Of a stretch of 64,000 nt of DNA, positions 36,960 to 47,849 are shown piece after piece. The notes under the pieces were generated by a model. The model ran no database searches, had not been told where the DNA came from, and worked only from the letters and a program-made list of their open reading frames with translations. Position 1 is the first letter of the stretch. Each line of letters starts with the position of its first letter. This DNA comes from Phanerochaete sordida. Taxonomy: Eukaryota; Basidiomycota; Agaricomycetes; Polyporales; Phanerochaetaceae. Location of the stretch: assembly GCA_019973155.2 (NCBI GenBank), contig BPQB01000006.1, forward strand, positions 744,001 to 808,000. Direction: 5' to 3'. The translations under genes and the position numbers were made by a program.

Positions 36960-38003
36960 GGATGATTTACGACGTACCAGAAAACATCGATGGTGCTTGG
37001 AGCCTTGTGCGAAATCCATATGCCGAGCTGTGGGCCTGAGCCTGAAGCACTGTCGGCCTGTCGCGGACATTAAACTGACGAGACAGGTAACGGTCATTCT
37101 AGTATCTCGGACTGCCCGCCGTGTCGACTCACCTCTCTCTCATTAGAACCACGTTATTGCATCCGTACTCTTCAAGTGGACTGCTGGTCCACTGTAGCTG
37201 TAATACATGGTTTACCGTGCACAGCTGACGGTGATGCGCAAGGTACTCACGCACACGAGAGCCTGAACTGCGCCCAGTTGTGCGGCATCACGAAGACTCG
37301 GGCGTACGGATTCCGCGCAGTGGGCATCTCCAAACCGTATATGTTCCTCCCGGGTACTCCGCTAATTAGATGACCTTCAGTCCGAACAGACCGCTTTGCT
37401 CCGAACGCATCTATCCCTTGCACTGCCCTCGCTCTTGGCCATATGGCGCTACCGCACTCGTTTCAGCTGTTGACATCGACTATCCTAGTATCTGCCACTT
37501 GTTCATTCCTCCGACTGACGTTGATCTCCTGACAATGTTCCTTGTACCGTTTATGTCCCGTATCTCTTCTTGGATCCTGACTGCGGAAGTCCCGCATATA
37601 CGATAGCCTCGGTCATTTGGTGATCAGAGCGCGTGCGCCACACCGTTCATACATTACTGCTGCTTGAACCACGACTCCTCGGTGTAACGTCTCAACTACA
37701 CGGCACTCGACCTGCTCTGGTGCGACCTCGGAGCTTCAAGATCATTGTCAACCTGCATTAGGTTTGGATCATTCTCATGAGGCGATGAAACTGGAGGTGA
37801 GTCGCCAGCGACGCTTGATTTTGATGCGCTCCCTGCACAAAAAGCTGCCGGTTAGGCTCATCATGGCAGACTCAGGAACGACATGGACGCGGAGTGCGAA
37901 TGTTCCCGTCTCACTCAATAAGCGAGTGTTCTGCCCGAGACCGATGGGCGGTGTCTCCGCACGCCTTATCCACCTTGCCTGCACTTTCCCCCGGGCTGCG
38001 AGC
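36960..38003. other. Unexplained 1.0-kb interval
   Basis: No convincing gene is present. Short plus-strand frames such as 37370-37606 (containing YPSICHLFIPPTDVDLLTMF) have protein-like composition and could be relics of another leucine-rich gene, but frames break often and I cannot link them by introns. Confidence 0.3.
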
Positions 38004-39113
38004 ATGAACCAGACACCGTACAACGGCACCGCGTACATCGTCGACGATACCGACCCCAGTATCTCCTACTCGTCAGGATGGCTGCGGGTCACTACGGACG
38101 CCGAGTACAACGACACGAAGACAGGCGCGAACGCGGCGGGGATGACGGCGACGTTCGTCTTCAACGGTATGCTCCGATTTAAGTGTACTATGAGCAAAAT
38201 CACCAACGTTCTCTAGGCACTGAAATCGAGGTGTATGGCTCGCTGGGATCTTGGGACGTCTACGGAGTCCCGGTGTCCACGTACGAGATTGACGGCTTGC
38301 CGGGCACTCAGACCACGTACACTGCACCTCTCATCACACCCGGGACATTCTCCTCCCACGTCCTCTTCTACCGCTCCCCGCCATTATCCGCCGCGGAACA
38401 CACGCTTGTCATTACAGACACCAACGGAACCGCACCTTCTGTCTACTGGCTAGACTATATTATCTACGCGCCGTCTTCCGGTGTTGCTCTGGCCGCGACA
38501 TCAAGTTCTCAGGGGTCGACATCTCAGACTTCCTCGTCTACATCTTCCTCATCGCTAGCGGCGTCATCTTCCACAACATCATCTTCATCGTCATCGTCCG
38601 GAAGTCCGACGTCTCTGCCTGCAAAAGCATCAACATCTCATGCTGGGGCTATCGCTGGAGGCGTGGTAGGAGGCGTAGCGTTCCTCGCCGCCCTAGTGCT
38701 CCTGCTCTTTTGGTTCTGTTATCGTAAGCGCCCCCGAGGTACGCCCGGTACGTGCCTACTCTGCTTGTAGTGCGTTTCCCTACCAACCAACGCTTCCTGC
38801 AGAAGACGAGGTCTTGTACGAGGCATGGCCTACGGACCGCGTTGCTCGACCTTCGAACGTGGCCTCGACAGAAAAACGAGCGAGGACCGCAAGCGTTCCG
38901 CTCACGAGTGGGGAGACATCTTCTGCAAGTTTCGGAGTGGGCTCCGCGTCTGGCGAGCCTGGTCCTCGTACTCCTCAGGCGAGCCAGATGTCGATGCTCC
39001 CCGCAGGCGCCATGCAACCGGAATCTCCACTCGTGAGGGTGCACTCGGACTCAGGATTTCGTCTTCCGCCGGGCAAGGTTGTCGATATTCCTCCTGCATA
39101 TACTGATGACTAG
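38004..39113 (+). CDS. Single-pass membrane glycoprotein with Ser/Thr-rich stalk
   Basis: Exons 38004-38166, 38217-38747 and 38803-39113 give 334 residues. The ectodomain begins MNQTPYNGTAYIVDDTDPSI and has a beta-rich region (ATFVFNGTEIEVYGSLG, VYWLDYIIYAP) with several N-glycosylation sequons. A stalk of about 60 residues is almost all Ser, Thr and Ala. The single TM segment is AGAIAGGVVGGVAFLAALVL plus LLFWFCY, stopped by RKRPRG, and a cytoplasmic tail of about 105 residues follows. This layout is common in Agaricomycetes (Mid2/WSC-like in topology), where function is unknown; cell-wall sensing is only a guess. No classical signal peptide precedes the ectodomain in this model, so a missed 5' exon is possible. 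Confidence 0.78.
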
Positions 39114-39287
39114 GCCCTCATGATCATGTCTCATCAATTTTGTTCTTACCATCTCAGGCCCTTTTCCTGACGCATCTGAGCCATAGACCGCACACATAGT
39201 TACCGCTGTAATATGCTCTTTCACTATTCCGTAGACTTTAACATTTTGTATAATTATTCAGTTGTGCTTGGGAATACCGTGACCTGA
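39114..39287. other. Short spacer after the glycoprotein gene
   Basis: AT-rich 3' sequence with TGTATAATTAT-like elements near 39250; a probable polyadenylation region. Confidence 0.3.
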
Positions 39288-39566
39288 TCATGCCGAACGT
39301 TTCTTGGCCTGCCTGCGGTTCATCTGAGACCTTCCGGCTTCGTCTTTCATGAGAACAGTGGGGATCAATGCACTGCTAAGATTGTACACTGTATCCAGAA
39401 TTTTGTCGTAATGTGTTTCATAGTCGACGTACATGTTTTTGAACAAAGGGCAAACGTGTCGATCAAAGCCGAGAAGCCGAGCGCTTGGGAGCTCGGAAGG
39501 CTCAGGTTGCCTTTCTGAGCATCGCTTCAGCCGGAGGCGTGAACGCGAGCTTGACGATGGTGGCAT
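39288..39566 (-). CDS. Possible small hypothetical protein (92 aa)
   Basis: A minus-strand ATG frame ends just upstream of the glycoprotein gene's 3' region and downstream of NUP42. It reads LGFDRHVCPLFKNMYVDYET then HYDKILDTVYNLSSALIPTV and a basic end (NRRQAKKRSA). The composition is protein-like but I do not recognise it; it could be the last exon of an unidentified gene. No partner exon was found in the 94 bp before NUP42 ends. Confidence 0.25.
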   Translation of the reverse strand: MPPSSSSRSRLRLKRCSERQPEPSELPSARLLGFDRHVCPLFKNMYVDYETHYDKILDTVYNLSSALIPTVLMKDEAGRSQMNRRQAKKRSA

Positions 39567-39659
39567 AATCGCAAGGATACATAGTCATATTACGTATAGC
39601 TACAAACATGGATATCATCATAGGCATCCCCGCCATCTGCTCCCTTCAAGTATGCATTC

Positions 39660-41825
39660 CTATCGCATCTCCTTCGGTGGCACCCACTCTGGAATCTTCC
39701 CCAGCTCAAACCTCGGTGCTTGGAACGCCTCTTTCGCTGCTTGCGGTACCATATCTGAGTACGACGCTGGGACGAGGTCTACGTGCACTGCGGTTGGGGG
39801 CTTATGGTTCGCCTTCGCCGCCGCAAAGTCAGGCTTGCCAGGCTTGACGACCGAGTGCTGGCCGGCGGTGTTGGTCGATGTGGCGAGGGGCTGTGGCGTA
39901 GGTGCCCCAAACGCGGATGATTGAGCGGGTGCACCGCCAAAGGCGGAAATAGGCTGCGAGGGTGCTCCGAACGCCGATGGTGTTTGTGTAGGTGCCCCGA
40001 AGGCTGAGGTAGGTTGAGCAGGCGCTCCGAAGGCAGACGTTGGCTGCGCAGGGGCACCAAACACGGACGTGGGCTGCGCTGGCGCACCAAATGCAGACGT
40101 AGGTTGCGCTGGCGCGCCGAACGCCGATGTAGGCTGTGCTGGCGCCCCAAACGCAGATGTGGGCTGTGCTGGTGCGCCGAAAGCTGACTGCGGTTGGGCG
40201 GGTGCGCCGAACGCAGAGGGTGTGGGTACCGACGGTGCGGTATTTGTAGTGCCGAAGGCGGAAGTTGACTGTGAGCTCGGCACGCCGAAAGCAGATGTCG
40301 TTTGGCCAGCAGTCCCGAAGACAGAAGGAGTACTCGTCTGTGGCTGCTGCTGACCCAAAGCCCCAAACGCTGACGGCGCGCCAAATGCCGACCGGGTCTG
40401 TGACGGCTGACCAAATGCTGAGGTGGCAGGAGCAGGCGTCGCGGCGGTAGCGAAGGCCGATCTGCCTGAAGTAGCAGTGTCCACTGTCGTGTTGGCCCAA
40501 CTGGCTGGTGGGCCAGCGAAAGCGGAGAACGCGCCGCCCCCGCTGCCAGATTGTCCGCTGGATTGAGACGTAGACAAGGAGGAGAATGCGCCGCCGGTGG
40601 ACCCGAATGCACCGGATGCGGGTTTAAGAATCGACGACTGAGGCTGCGAAGTCTGTCCGAAGGACGACTGTCCAAATGCAGATGTGGTAGTGGTGGCAGG
40701 CTTGCCGAACGCAGACGTCGCTGCTGCAGGCGCGCCGAAAGCGGAGGTAGGTTGTGTAGGGGCGCCGAAGGCTGGGGTCGTTTGAGCGGATGCTCCGAAA
40801 GCCGACGTACTCTGAGAAGGCTGACCGAACGCAGATGGTGCCTTCGTTGGTTGGCCAAACGCAGATGACGTCTGTGCTGGCTGGCCGAATGCGGATGGCG
40901 TCGTGGAGGGTTGCCCGAAGGCTGATGTCGCCGGTGCTGCAGATCCAAATGCTGACGACTGGCCGAAGGCAGGCTTGCCAAAGGCAGATGTGCCAGCACT
41001 GTTGCCTCCGAATGCTGACGGGCTAGCGTTCGCGAATGCACCGAATCCTGATGGCTTGCCAAATGCCGAGGTGGTCGTACTGCCGAACGCAGAGGTGGTT
41101 GTACCGGAGGGAGCGGAGCCAAACGCAGACCCAGCTGACGTTGAGGGGCCAGATTGGCCCGAGGCCTGGTTGTACACCTGCTGTACGTTGGCTAGGGCGC
41201 TGTTCAGAGTTTGTGTCGCTGCCGCGTTCTTGTCTGCTTCATACTTCAACTATCTGGCGTATCAGTGTTGAACTACGGAGGTAGATGCTCCACGTACGTA
41301 TTCTTGGATGTTCCCTGCCTTCAGCGCGGTTACGGCCCTGACTCTGAGCTCCTCCGGTGATTCGTCCAAGCCTCCTACGACGTTTGGCACGAACTTCGCA
41401 GGGCCATACGAAGCCATAGGCCAGTTTGGCCTGTCCTGCCCAAGAGTGAGATCCTTGGTGATTGAATCGACGCTAAACGGTCCATTACGAGCATCCATTA
41501 GCACAGTGGTTCAAGTTGGAGGGTGATAGAGGTGTGCGAACGAGAAAAGGGGCGTTGATTGTGCTGAGCCACCAGCGGCGGGTGTCCAAGTTTGGTCTGT
41601 GCATTGATCACACGCTAAGTATCACGAAACAATAAATTACGTATTTGTGCGCTAGGTACGTACTTCCAAATGCACCTCCCGACCGCCCATCCCTCGGATG
41701 CTCATTCTTACAAGCATTTCCAAACCTGCAGGTTCCTTTCAGGAAGTACTGGCAAACGACCTATGGTCAACGGTTGAACAAAGTCAGAACACGCAACACC
41801 ACTTTGACAGAGACTCGCGTACCAT
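39660..41825 (-). CDS. NUP42: CCCH zinc-finger FG nucleoporin (NUP42-like)
   Basis: Five exons (41823-41825, 41664-41760, 41542-41596, 41298-41472, 39660-41249) sum to 1920 nt, 639 residues. The first exon is just the ATG. The second encodes the CCCH finger VVCQYFLKGTCRFGNACKNE followed by HPRDGRS. The third gives NQTWTPAAGGSAQSTP, the fourth SVDSITKDLTLGQDRPNWPM and ASYGPAKFVPNVVGGLDESP, and the last a long array of SAFG repeats with AQPTS linkers, ending in a Gle1-binding-type C-terminus (EAFQAPRFELGKIPEWVPP). NUP42 sits on the cytoplasmic face of the nuclear pore and helps Gle1/Dbp5 remodel exported mRNPs. The gene is head-to-head with TAF4. Confidence 0.92.
39961..40200. repeat. Tandem 30-bp repeat, about 8 copies, in the NUP42 FG region
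   Basis: Consecutive 30-base units aligned at 39961, 39991, 40021 and so on to 40171 each encode (minus strand) a 10-residue AFGAPAQPTS-type module. The middle units are the most alike, as expected from recent unequal exchange. The repeat keeps frame because 30 is a multiple of 3. Confidence 0.9.
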
Positions 41826-42090
41826 ATTGAGCACTCGGTATCGGCGGAAGCGTGAAAGGTCGTCGTCGTCGTCGTCGTCCGCGAAGTTGTGGACACTGCG
41901 CGTGCCCCGGGGCGTGACACGGGGAGGACCCCGGGAACTCCAATGTGAGCGCGCCAGACCAACAACCAACGCGATTTCCTCATTCACTTCCACCTCGTCT
42001 CTCGTTACCTCAACTTCCGAATACCTCCTTAGACTGGCAAACAAAACAGGCTGATATAAGTGCCGCCGTTTGCCAAAGGTGCAGAGCATC
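41826..42090. promoter_or_regulatory. Bidirectional promoter region NUP42/TAF4
   Basis: Only 265 bp separate the ATGs of NUP42 (-) and TAF4 (+). The interval holds a CGTCGTCGTCGTC tract (about 41862-41880) and no TATA box, as is usual for paired housekeeping genes. Confidence 0.5.
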
Positions 42091-43735
42091 ATGTCCATGA
42101 AGCAAGAAGACGGTGCACAGACACCTACGACGACGTTCTCAGCCGCACAGTGGGGAAACCGTACGCGTTTTCAGCCCTCTGCACCGTGCCCTTTCTTCAC
42201 GAAGCTCTGTAGAAATCCCAATAGACCCAGCTCTTCAGCAACAGTCGCAGCCTCAGTCCCAACCTCCCCCACCTCAATACCAGCCTCAACCGCAAGCTCA
42301 AGCCCAAGCTCAACCACAGTATCAAGTGCAGCAGCCGGCACAAGTGCAACCGCAATACCAAGCTCCGCCGCAGACACAGCCGCAAGCATCGTACCAGCCC
42401 CAACCACAAGCACAACCTCAGACGCAATACCAGCCTCACCAGCCTCAGACACAACCACAGCACCAGGCAGTCCCGCAGCATACAACGTAACTGCGTGCTC
42501 TCTATATCCTTGAATATCGTTCCTAATGCTTAGTACAGGACCCCGCAGTACTCACACTATCAAGCGTACCAGCAATATGCCCAGCACTCGTATTCACACT
42601 ACCAATATCAGCCTGCGCAGACGACGCAGCAGGCGCAGATGGCTACTATCCCCACTGCACCAAAGCCTGTCATTGCCGCAGCACCTCCAACGAGTACTTT
42701 GGACACGACCGATGTGACGAAGCTGAACGACGCATTGGGGAGCGCTGGCGTAGACCTCAGGGTGCGTAGTATTATGAACATCTTGAGACTCTCGCTGAAG
42801 CGCGTTTGTAGGCAGAAGAAGAATCTCTACACCGGTCCTTCGATCAATACCAGTCGTATCGTCCATACGAGGACCGCAGTCGGAAGCAGCCCCCACGGCC
42901 AAATTTCGACGCGCGTATCATTGGCCAAAGAATACGAGACATCGGGGCACAACATAAAGTGACCAAGGTCCCAGAAGATTCGGTGAACTACCTTGCGCTC
43001 GCACTTCGAGCACGGCTGCAAGACCTTGTGGAGGGCATGATTGACGCTTCTGCACATCGAGCAGACACTCAGTTTGACCGACCCGCGTCGCAGTACGAAG
43101 ACGGCAAGCCCATGTGGAGCATCCTCATACGCGCCGACATATCGAAGCAGCTCGCAGCGATCGAGCGCGTCGAGCGCGAAGAGGAGACACGGGTACGACG
43201 CGAGCGCAAGGAGCGAATCGAGATGGCAGCGGCACAGGCGGCGGCGTTGGCTGCACAACAGGCGGGGAATGCTATGGCTGTCGATGGGGACTTAGAAGAT
43301 GGACAACCGAAGAAGAAAAAGAAGAAGGCGGACGGGCCAGGTGTTACCGCACGTAACATGTCCGAGGACGTCCGCAAGAAGATGTCCAACGCCGTCGCGA
43401 GTCAAGCAGCAGGTCTCGGTACAAAGTACGCGTGGATGAACACGAGCGTAACGGGCAACGCTGCGAAGGCGAAAGCTGCTGCCGCCGCCGCCCCGGCGAC
43501 CCCAACAGCGTCCTCGGCACTGAGTCCAGCTACAACTACCGCTCCAGCGACGAGCGCGGGGGCAGCGAGCACATGGGCAAGGCCGTACATTTCTAATAAA
43601 CCTACAGCTCACGGTACAGCTTCGCCTGACGCAGAAGACAAGCGAAGATCAATCACACTACGGGATGCGATGTTCGTCCTCGAGAAAGAGCGTGGCCACG
43701 GTGGGGGACGAGGCTCTGCTAAGGGATGGACATGA
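42091..43735 (+). CDS. TAF4: TFIID subunit TAF4
   Basis: Exons 42091-42160, 42213-42486, 42539-42761 and 42812-43735 give 496 residues. The N-terminus (MSMKQEDGAQTPTTTFSAAQ) leads to a Gln/Pro-rich stretch (about 42240-42660), then the histone-fold and conserved TAF4 C-terminal domain: DTTDVTKLNDALGSAGVDLR, IRDIGAQHKVTKVPEDSVNY and LALALRARLQDLVEGMIDAS. KPMWSILIRADISKQLAAIE, ERKERIEMAAAQAAAL, a basic KKKKKK patch, NMSEDVRKKMSNAVASQAAG with KYAWM, and the final DAMFVLEKERGHGG follow. TAF4 dimerises with TAF12 in TFIID. The splice AGG|GCA and the AC|G join restore the frame. It is divergent with NUP42. Confidence 0.94.
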
Positions 43736-43903
43736 TTGCAGTGTCGATACACGCTTGTACTTTTGGATCGGATATGTATCACCTTAAGTTGTCCAGTTGA
43801 GTTTACCGTATGTCACGCCGATACTAAGATGCATACACCTGTGAGCTTAAAAGTGGGAAAAGCCGATAGCTACGAAAGCACTGAACACACTGGGAAAAGA
43901 TCA
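43736..43903. other. Convergent 3' spacer (TAF4 / NOP14)
   Basis: This 168-bp spacer between two convergent stops holds nothing but probable overlapping 3'UTRs. Confidence 0.4.
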
Positions 43904-46900
43904 TCACTTGCGCCCTGCCCGCTTCTTCTCCTGTAACTTCTCCTTCTCCATCGCCTTCTGCTCCGCACGCTCGCCCTCGAGGGAGCCGTAGACGCGCTTC
44001 ATGCGCTCGTTGTACGCGCGGTCCTTCTCCTTCTGCCGCTTCTGCTGCTCCGCGGCCAGGAAGCGCGCGTCCTTGCGCAGCTCGCGGATCGCGCCCTTGC
44101 GCTCCTGCTTGTACTGCGCCTTGACCTTTGCGGCCTCGTTCCGCTCGTGGTCCGGGTCGCGGTTCCGCAGGTAGTTGGACGTCGAGTGCTCGAAGCGCGG
44201 GACGTACGACGGGATCGGGATCGGCTTGTGCGCCTGCAGCGCCAGCGGCCTGCGGGACTGGCGCGAGAACTTCAGCAGGCGGCCCACCGTGTCCTGCAAT
44301 GAAGCGAGCTTGGTCTAGAGCGCATAAGTATACAGTACATACCACACAGAGAGCGCGACTCACCGAGAGTGCGCTCGGCAGTGAATCTGCCTTTATACCA
44401 CCCAGCAACGCAAGAACAGGTTCGTAGAGCTCGATGAACGCGTCGAGACTCTTGTACAGATCCGCAAACTGGCTTAGCAGATCGAAAGTGAGCCCAAGAA
44501 GGTCCACCTTAGCCTGTTCGCCGAGTGCGCTCTCGCCTAGCAATTGGGAGAGGTCGGGTTTCCGTGGTTCTAGCTGTTTCGACTTCTTGCCCAGCGCCAA
44601 GCCTTGACACCGTTCGGACTTGAAGTCGGGTGCTGGGAACGATCCAGGTAATGACGCCTCGTCCTTGAAGCGATGAGGTGCTATGTGAAGAAGGGTGTTC
44701 TCGAGGAAGTTGATCGCCTCCGGGACCAGTCGTTTTGAGAGCTCCTCATACTGCAGGAAGAGTGTGCACAGGAACAAGCCGCTGGTGATGTCCTGTAATG
44801 ATCGAACGCGGCACAGACCAAGGTATGAGCCCATGAGCAGACGTGCGGGGGAGACGACATGGTGGTTCATGTCACTAGTCGGCCAAACGAGGCCAAGGAC
44901 GCGGAGGAACGTCAGCTCTGAGGGACCTGGCCACGTCCTCGAGTCTGACTCCGTGACTCCATGAGATAGGCCACGCTTCAAGTTCTTCTGCATCAAGTCA
45001 AGCTTGGAGATGAAGTGGTGCGCAGATTGTATCGGATATTGCTTGATGAGGGCGTACAGGTGGGCAACAAGCGGCGAAACGAGGGAAAAGCGAGGGGACG
45101 GCGGTGCAGTTACGTAGAGAATATGCTCTATGAGCACACCGGACAGTGCCTACAGGAGTATGAGCGCGATGATCGCGTTTAGCAGGGCAAAGACTTACCT
45201 GGAGCTTGAATTTGTTGTCCTCTGCTAGGCTAGGATGGTGCAGAGTTCGTATACGCTTCACGGCAGTGGGTACGTCTGAGTCGTCGATGTCCTCCACAAT
45301 CTCAAGGAACTCGTCGTGCGTCTCCGGGCACGGGAAGGTGAAAGGAAGCTCTTTCCGCTTGGAAGCCTTCTTCGGCTTTCGTGACTTTTTCACCTTAACG
45401 AGCTCTTCTTCGTCACCTTCCTCGCCAGCATCCTCCGCCTCAGAGTCCGGCATGTCAGAGAACGCGGCCTCCTCGCCTTCCTCATCGTCCCCCTCCTCGT
45501 CGCTATCCTCGTCACCCTCTTCACTTCCCTCTTCGTCTCCATCCTCGCTCTCTTCCCCATCTTCATCATCCTCATCTGTGTCCCGCGCACCCAGACCTGC
45601 ACCCAACACCCCGCCGAACGCCTCCTCCTCCTCATCCATGAAGTCATCGTCCAGGTCGTCACCTCCCCTCTGCCTCTTCTTTCCCTTCCTACCGCCCTCC
45701 TCATCGCTGTCACCGTCGTCATCTTCGCCGCGCATACGCCTTAGCCGCTTCCGCTCGGCCTTCTCCAGCGCCTCCTTCTCCTCCAAAGCGAGCTCCTCCT
45801 CGGTCTTCGTCCGATCCTTCGGCTTCGCCCGCGCTTCAAACGCGAGCTCACGCACGAACTGGTCATACTCCTGGTCCTGCGGCTTCTCTTGGAGCGCAGA
45901 CTGCAGCGGGGCGGGCTTGTCCTCTTCGTCCTCATCTTCCGCTGCAGGCTTTGCAGAAGCGGAGGGATCTGGAGCATAGAGTAGCGAACGCAAGTCATCG
46001 AGCTCCGCGTCAAGCTCATGGCGGAGGTTCTCGTCCTCCTCTTGTTGTTGTTGACGCATGAACTACGACAATATAAGCAAAGGAAGCCCGTTAAGCCCAT
46101 TCAATGTAGCTGACCTTGTACTCCTTGCTCTTCGCCATAACCTCTGCCATGACTTCAGCCTTGCTTCGCTTCCTGTCAGGCTGCGAAGCAAATCTCAGAA
46201 CGTGATCCAGTTCGTCGCCTAACCACGCACCTGTTCTTCATCATCTTCATCACCCTCTTCCTCGTCTCCAAAGCCACCGAAGTGCGCCCTCTGGACAGTC
46301 CTCGAATCAATCTGCCCACGACCTTCCTCGTCGTCCTCATCGTCCAGGCCAAGACCGACATTGTCGAAGTCGTCAAGCTTAGACAAGCTTTGGCCGTAGT
46401 GTGTAAGCTCGTCCTCGTCCTCGAGGTTGAACGCAGCACCCTTGGACGTTCTCTGCTTCTCGCGCGTGAAACGCTCGAGCATGCGCTCCTCGAGGGACAT
46501 CGTCGGATCGTTTTCACCGAACCGGCGGTCGACAATCCCGCCGACGCGGTCCCGCTCGTCAAACTCCTTCAGGAGAGTCTTTTTGCGCTGTTACATGGTA
46601 TTATACTCGTCAGCGACGGCGGCCGTACATGAGCAGCTTACCGCGCACCTGTTCAATACCCGCCTGCTTGCTCTGCGCGGGGCGGCCCACGACGCCGGCG
46701 ATCTTCCTGCCGCCGACGTCGTGCTTCAGCTTTGTGACTTTGACATCGAAGGGATTCATCTTCTGCTGGATCTCGCGCAGCTTTACGGCCTTGCGCTCCT
46801 TCTCCTTCTCGTCGAGCGGCGTGCGCTTGCGCTTCTTGCCGTTCTGTTGAGGCTTGGCGATCCCCGCCTGCGAGAGCGCAGACTTGAGCTGCGCGAGCTG

Positions 46901-46915
46901 CGAGCCCTTCGCCAT
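43904..46915 (-). CDS. NOP14: NOP14, small-subunit processome protein
   Basis: The start at 46915 gives MAKGSQLAQLKSALSQAGIA and KMNPFDVKVTKLKHDVGGRK, then GVVGRPAQSKQAGIEQ and ERDRVGGIVDRRFGENDPTM in spliced form, and MSLEERMLERFTREKQRTSK, ELTHYGQSLSKLDDFDNVGL, all NOP14 landmarks. A very acidic middle (about 45380-45660) is followed by helical repeats and a C-terminus LRNRDPDHERNEAAKVKAQY and KQERKGAIRELRKDARFLAA, ending in basic KRAGRK (stop 43904-43906). NOP14 is a nucleolar U3 snoRNP/90S component needed for 18S rRNA processing and 40S assembly. Several 50-60 nt introns occur. The length of about 930-960 residues is near the family norm. Confidence 0.94.
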
Positions 46916-47849
46916 TTTGCTGTTTGTCGGTAGTGGTCTATAAGTTAGGCGGGGTATCCAGGGCGAGGGTGGAGGCGAGCAGCAGCTTCCGTACGCCGAG
47001 CGCAAGTGCAGCGGGAAGCGCAAGAAATTTCGTAGACGCCCAATGTAAGGGCTTCCCGATCAGATCTGGCGCAAACACGCGCCCAAACAAATGCCGCCGA
47101 GCCTCGCGAGTTTTTGCGGCGACTGCGACTGGCTTGTTCACAGGACCAGAGCAAGCATCTTGTTTTGTGAAAGTAAACTTGAACCGTACAAGAACAATAG
47201 CTTGTGTAATAGCGGCAAGTCCCATCAGAGCTTGAACGCGATGCGAGTCCGAGGACAGACCGTGCAGCTGGCAGGCCCCATATACTGTAAAAGCTCGGGC
47301 ACTGTTTGCCACTTCAAGGACACGCTGTTGTGCAGGAAGCAGTGAAGCAGCTAGATCAAGCCCTGCAAATGTTCCGCTGCTCTCTGCTAACTCACAGATA
47401 TATTCACGAGCGCTTCGGGCAGCGGATCAGCGCTCGCAAGTCCGAAGGGCTGACGCGCCTCCGAGGCGGACGAGCAGCACAGCGACGACGCATGTCAGCG
47501 CGTGTATCATGTCGATCGCCGCGTACCTCGCCTGCTTGTGGCCCTCGCCCCGCGCAGGGCAGCCGAGACCTGTACGTTTGTTTTGTGTTGCAGGCGTCCG
47601 TGGGCACGCGCTATGAGCCAATGGGCATGCCGATCCTTCGCACGTTCGTGCACATCACGAAACGAGTGCCATACTGGGATGTGATATGTTTGATCCTGTG
47701 CGGAGGCAGTGCGTGTCTACATAGTACAACGACGACCGAGTCGTCCTGGATGAACCCCTTCTACACCATGATGCAACGAGTACGAAGATTATACAAAACG
47801 AAAGCGGAGGAAGTGCAGATGCCGTACGTCGAGGGTCTGGGTATGCTGA
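46916..47849. other. Intergenic 0.9-kb interval (NOP14 promoter / GDPD 3' side)
   Basis: Both flanking genes are on the minus strand. The interval contains a few medium frames on either strand (for example 47306-47878 +, which lacks an ATG at its start), but none has a recognisable domain or fungal intron pattern. It probably holds the NOP14 promoter and the GDPD 3'UTR. Confidence 0.35.

Noticed and set aside
39779..41122. 447-residue alternative frame over the FG repeats
   Set aside because: It is an off-frame translation of the NUP42 tandem FG repeats, giving Arg/His/Ser repeats.
45206..45979. Ser-rich 257-residue plus-strand frame
   Set aside because: It is the antisense of the acidic GAG/GAC-rich middle of NOP14.
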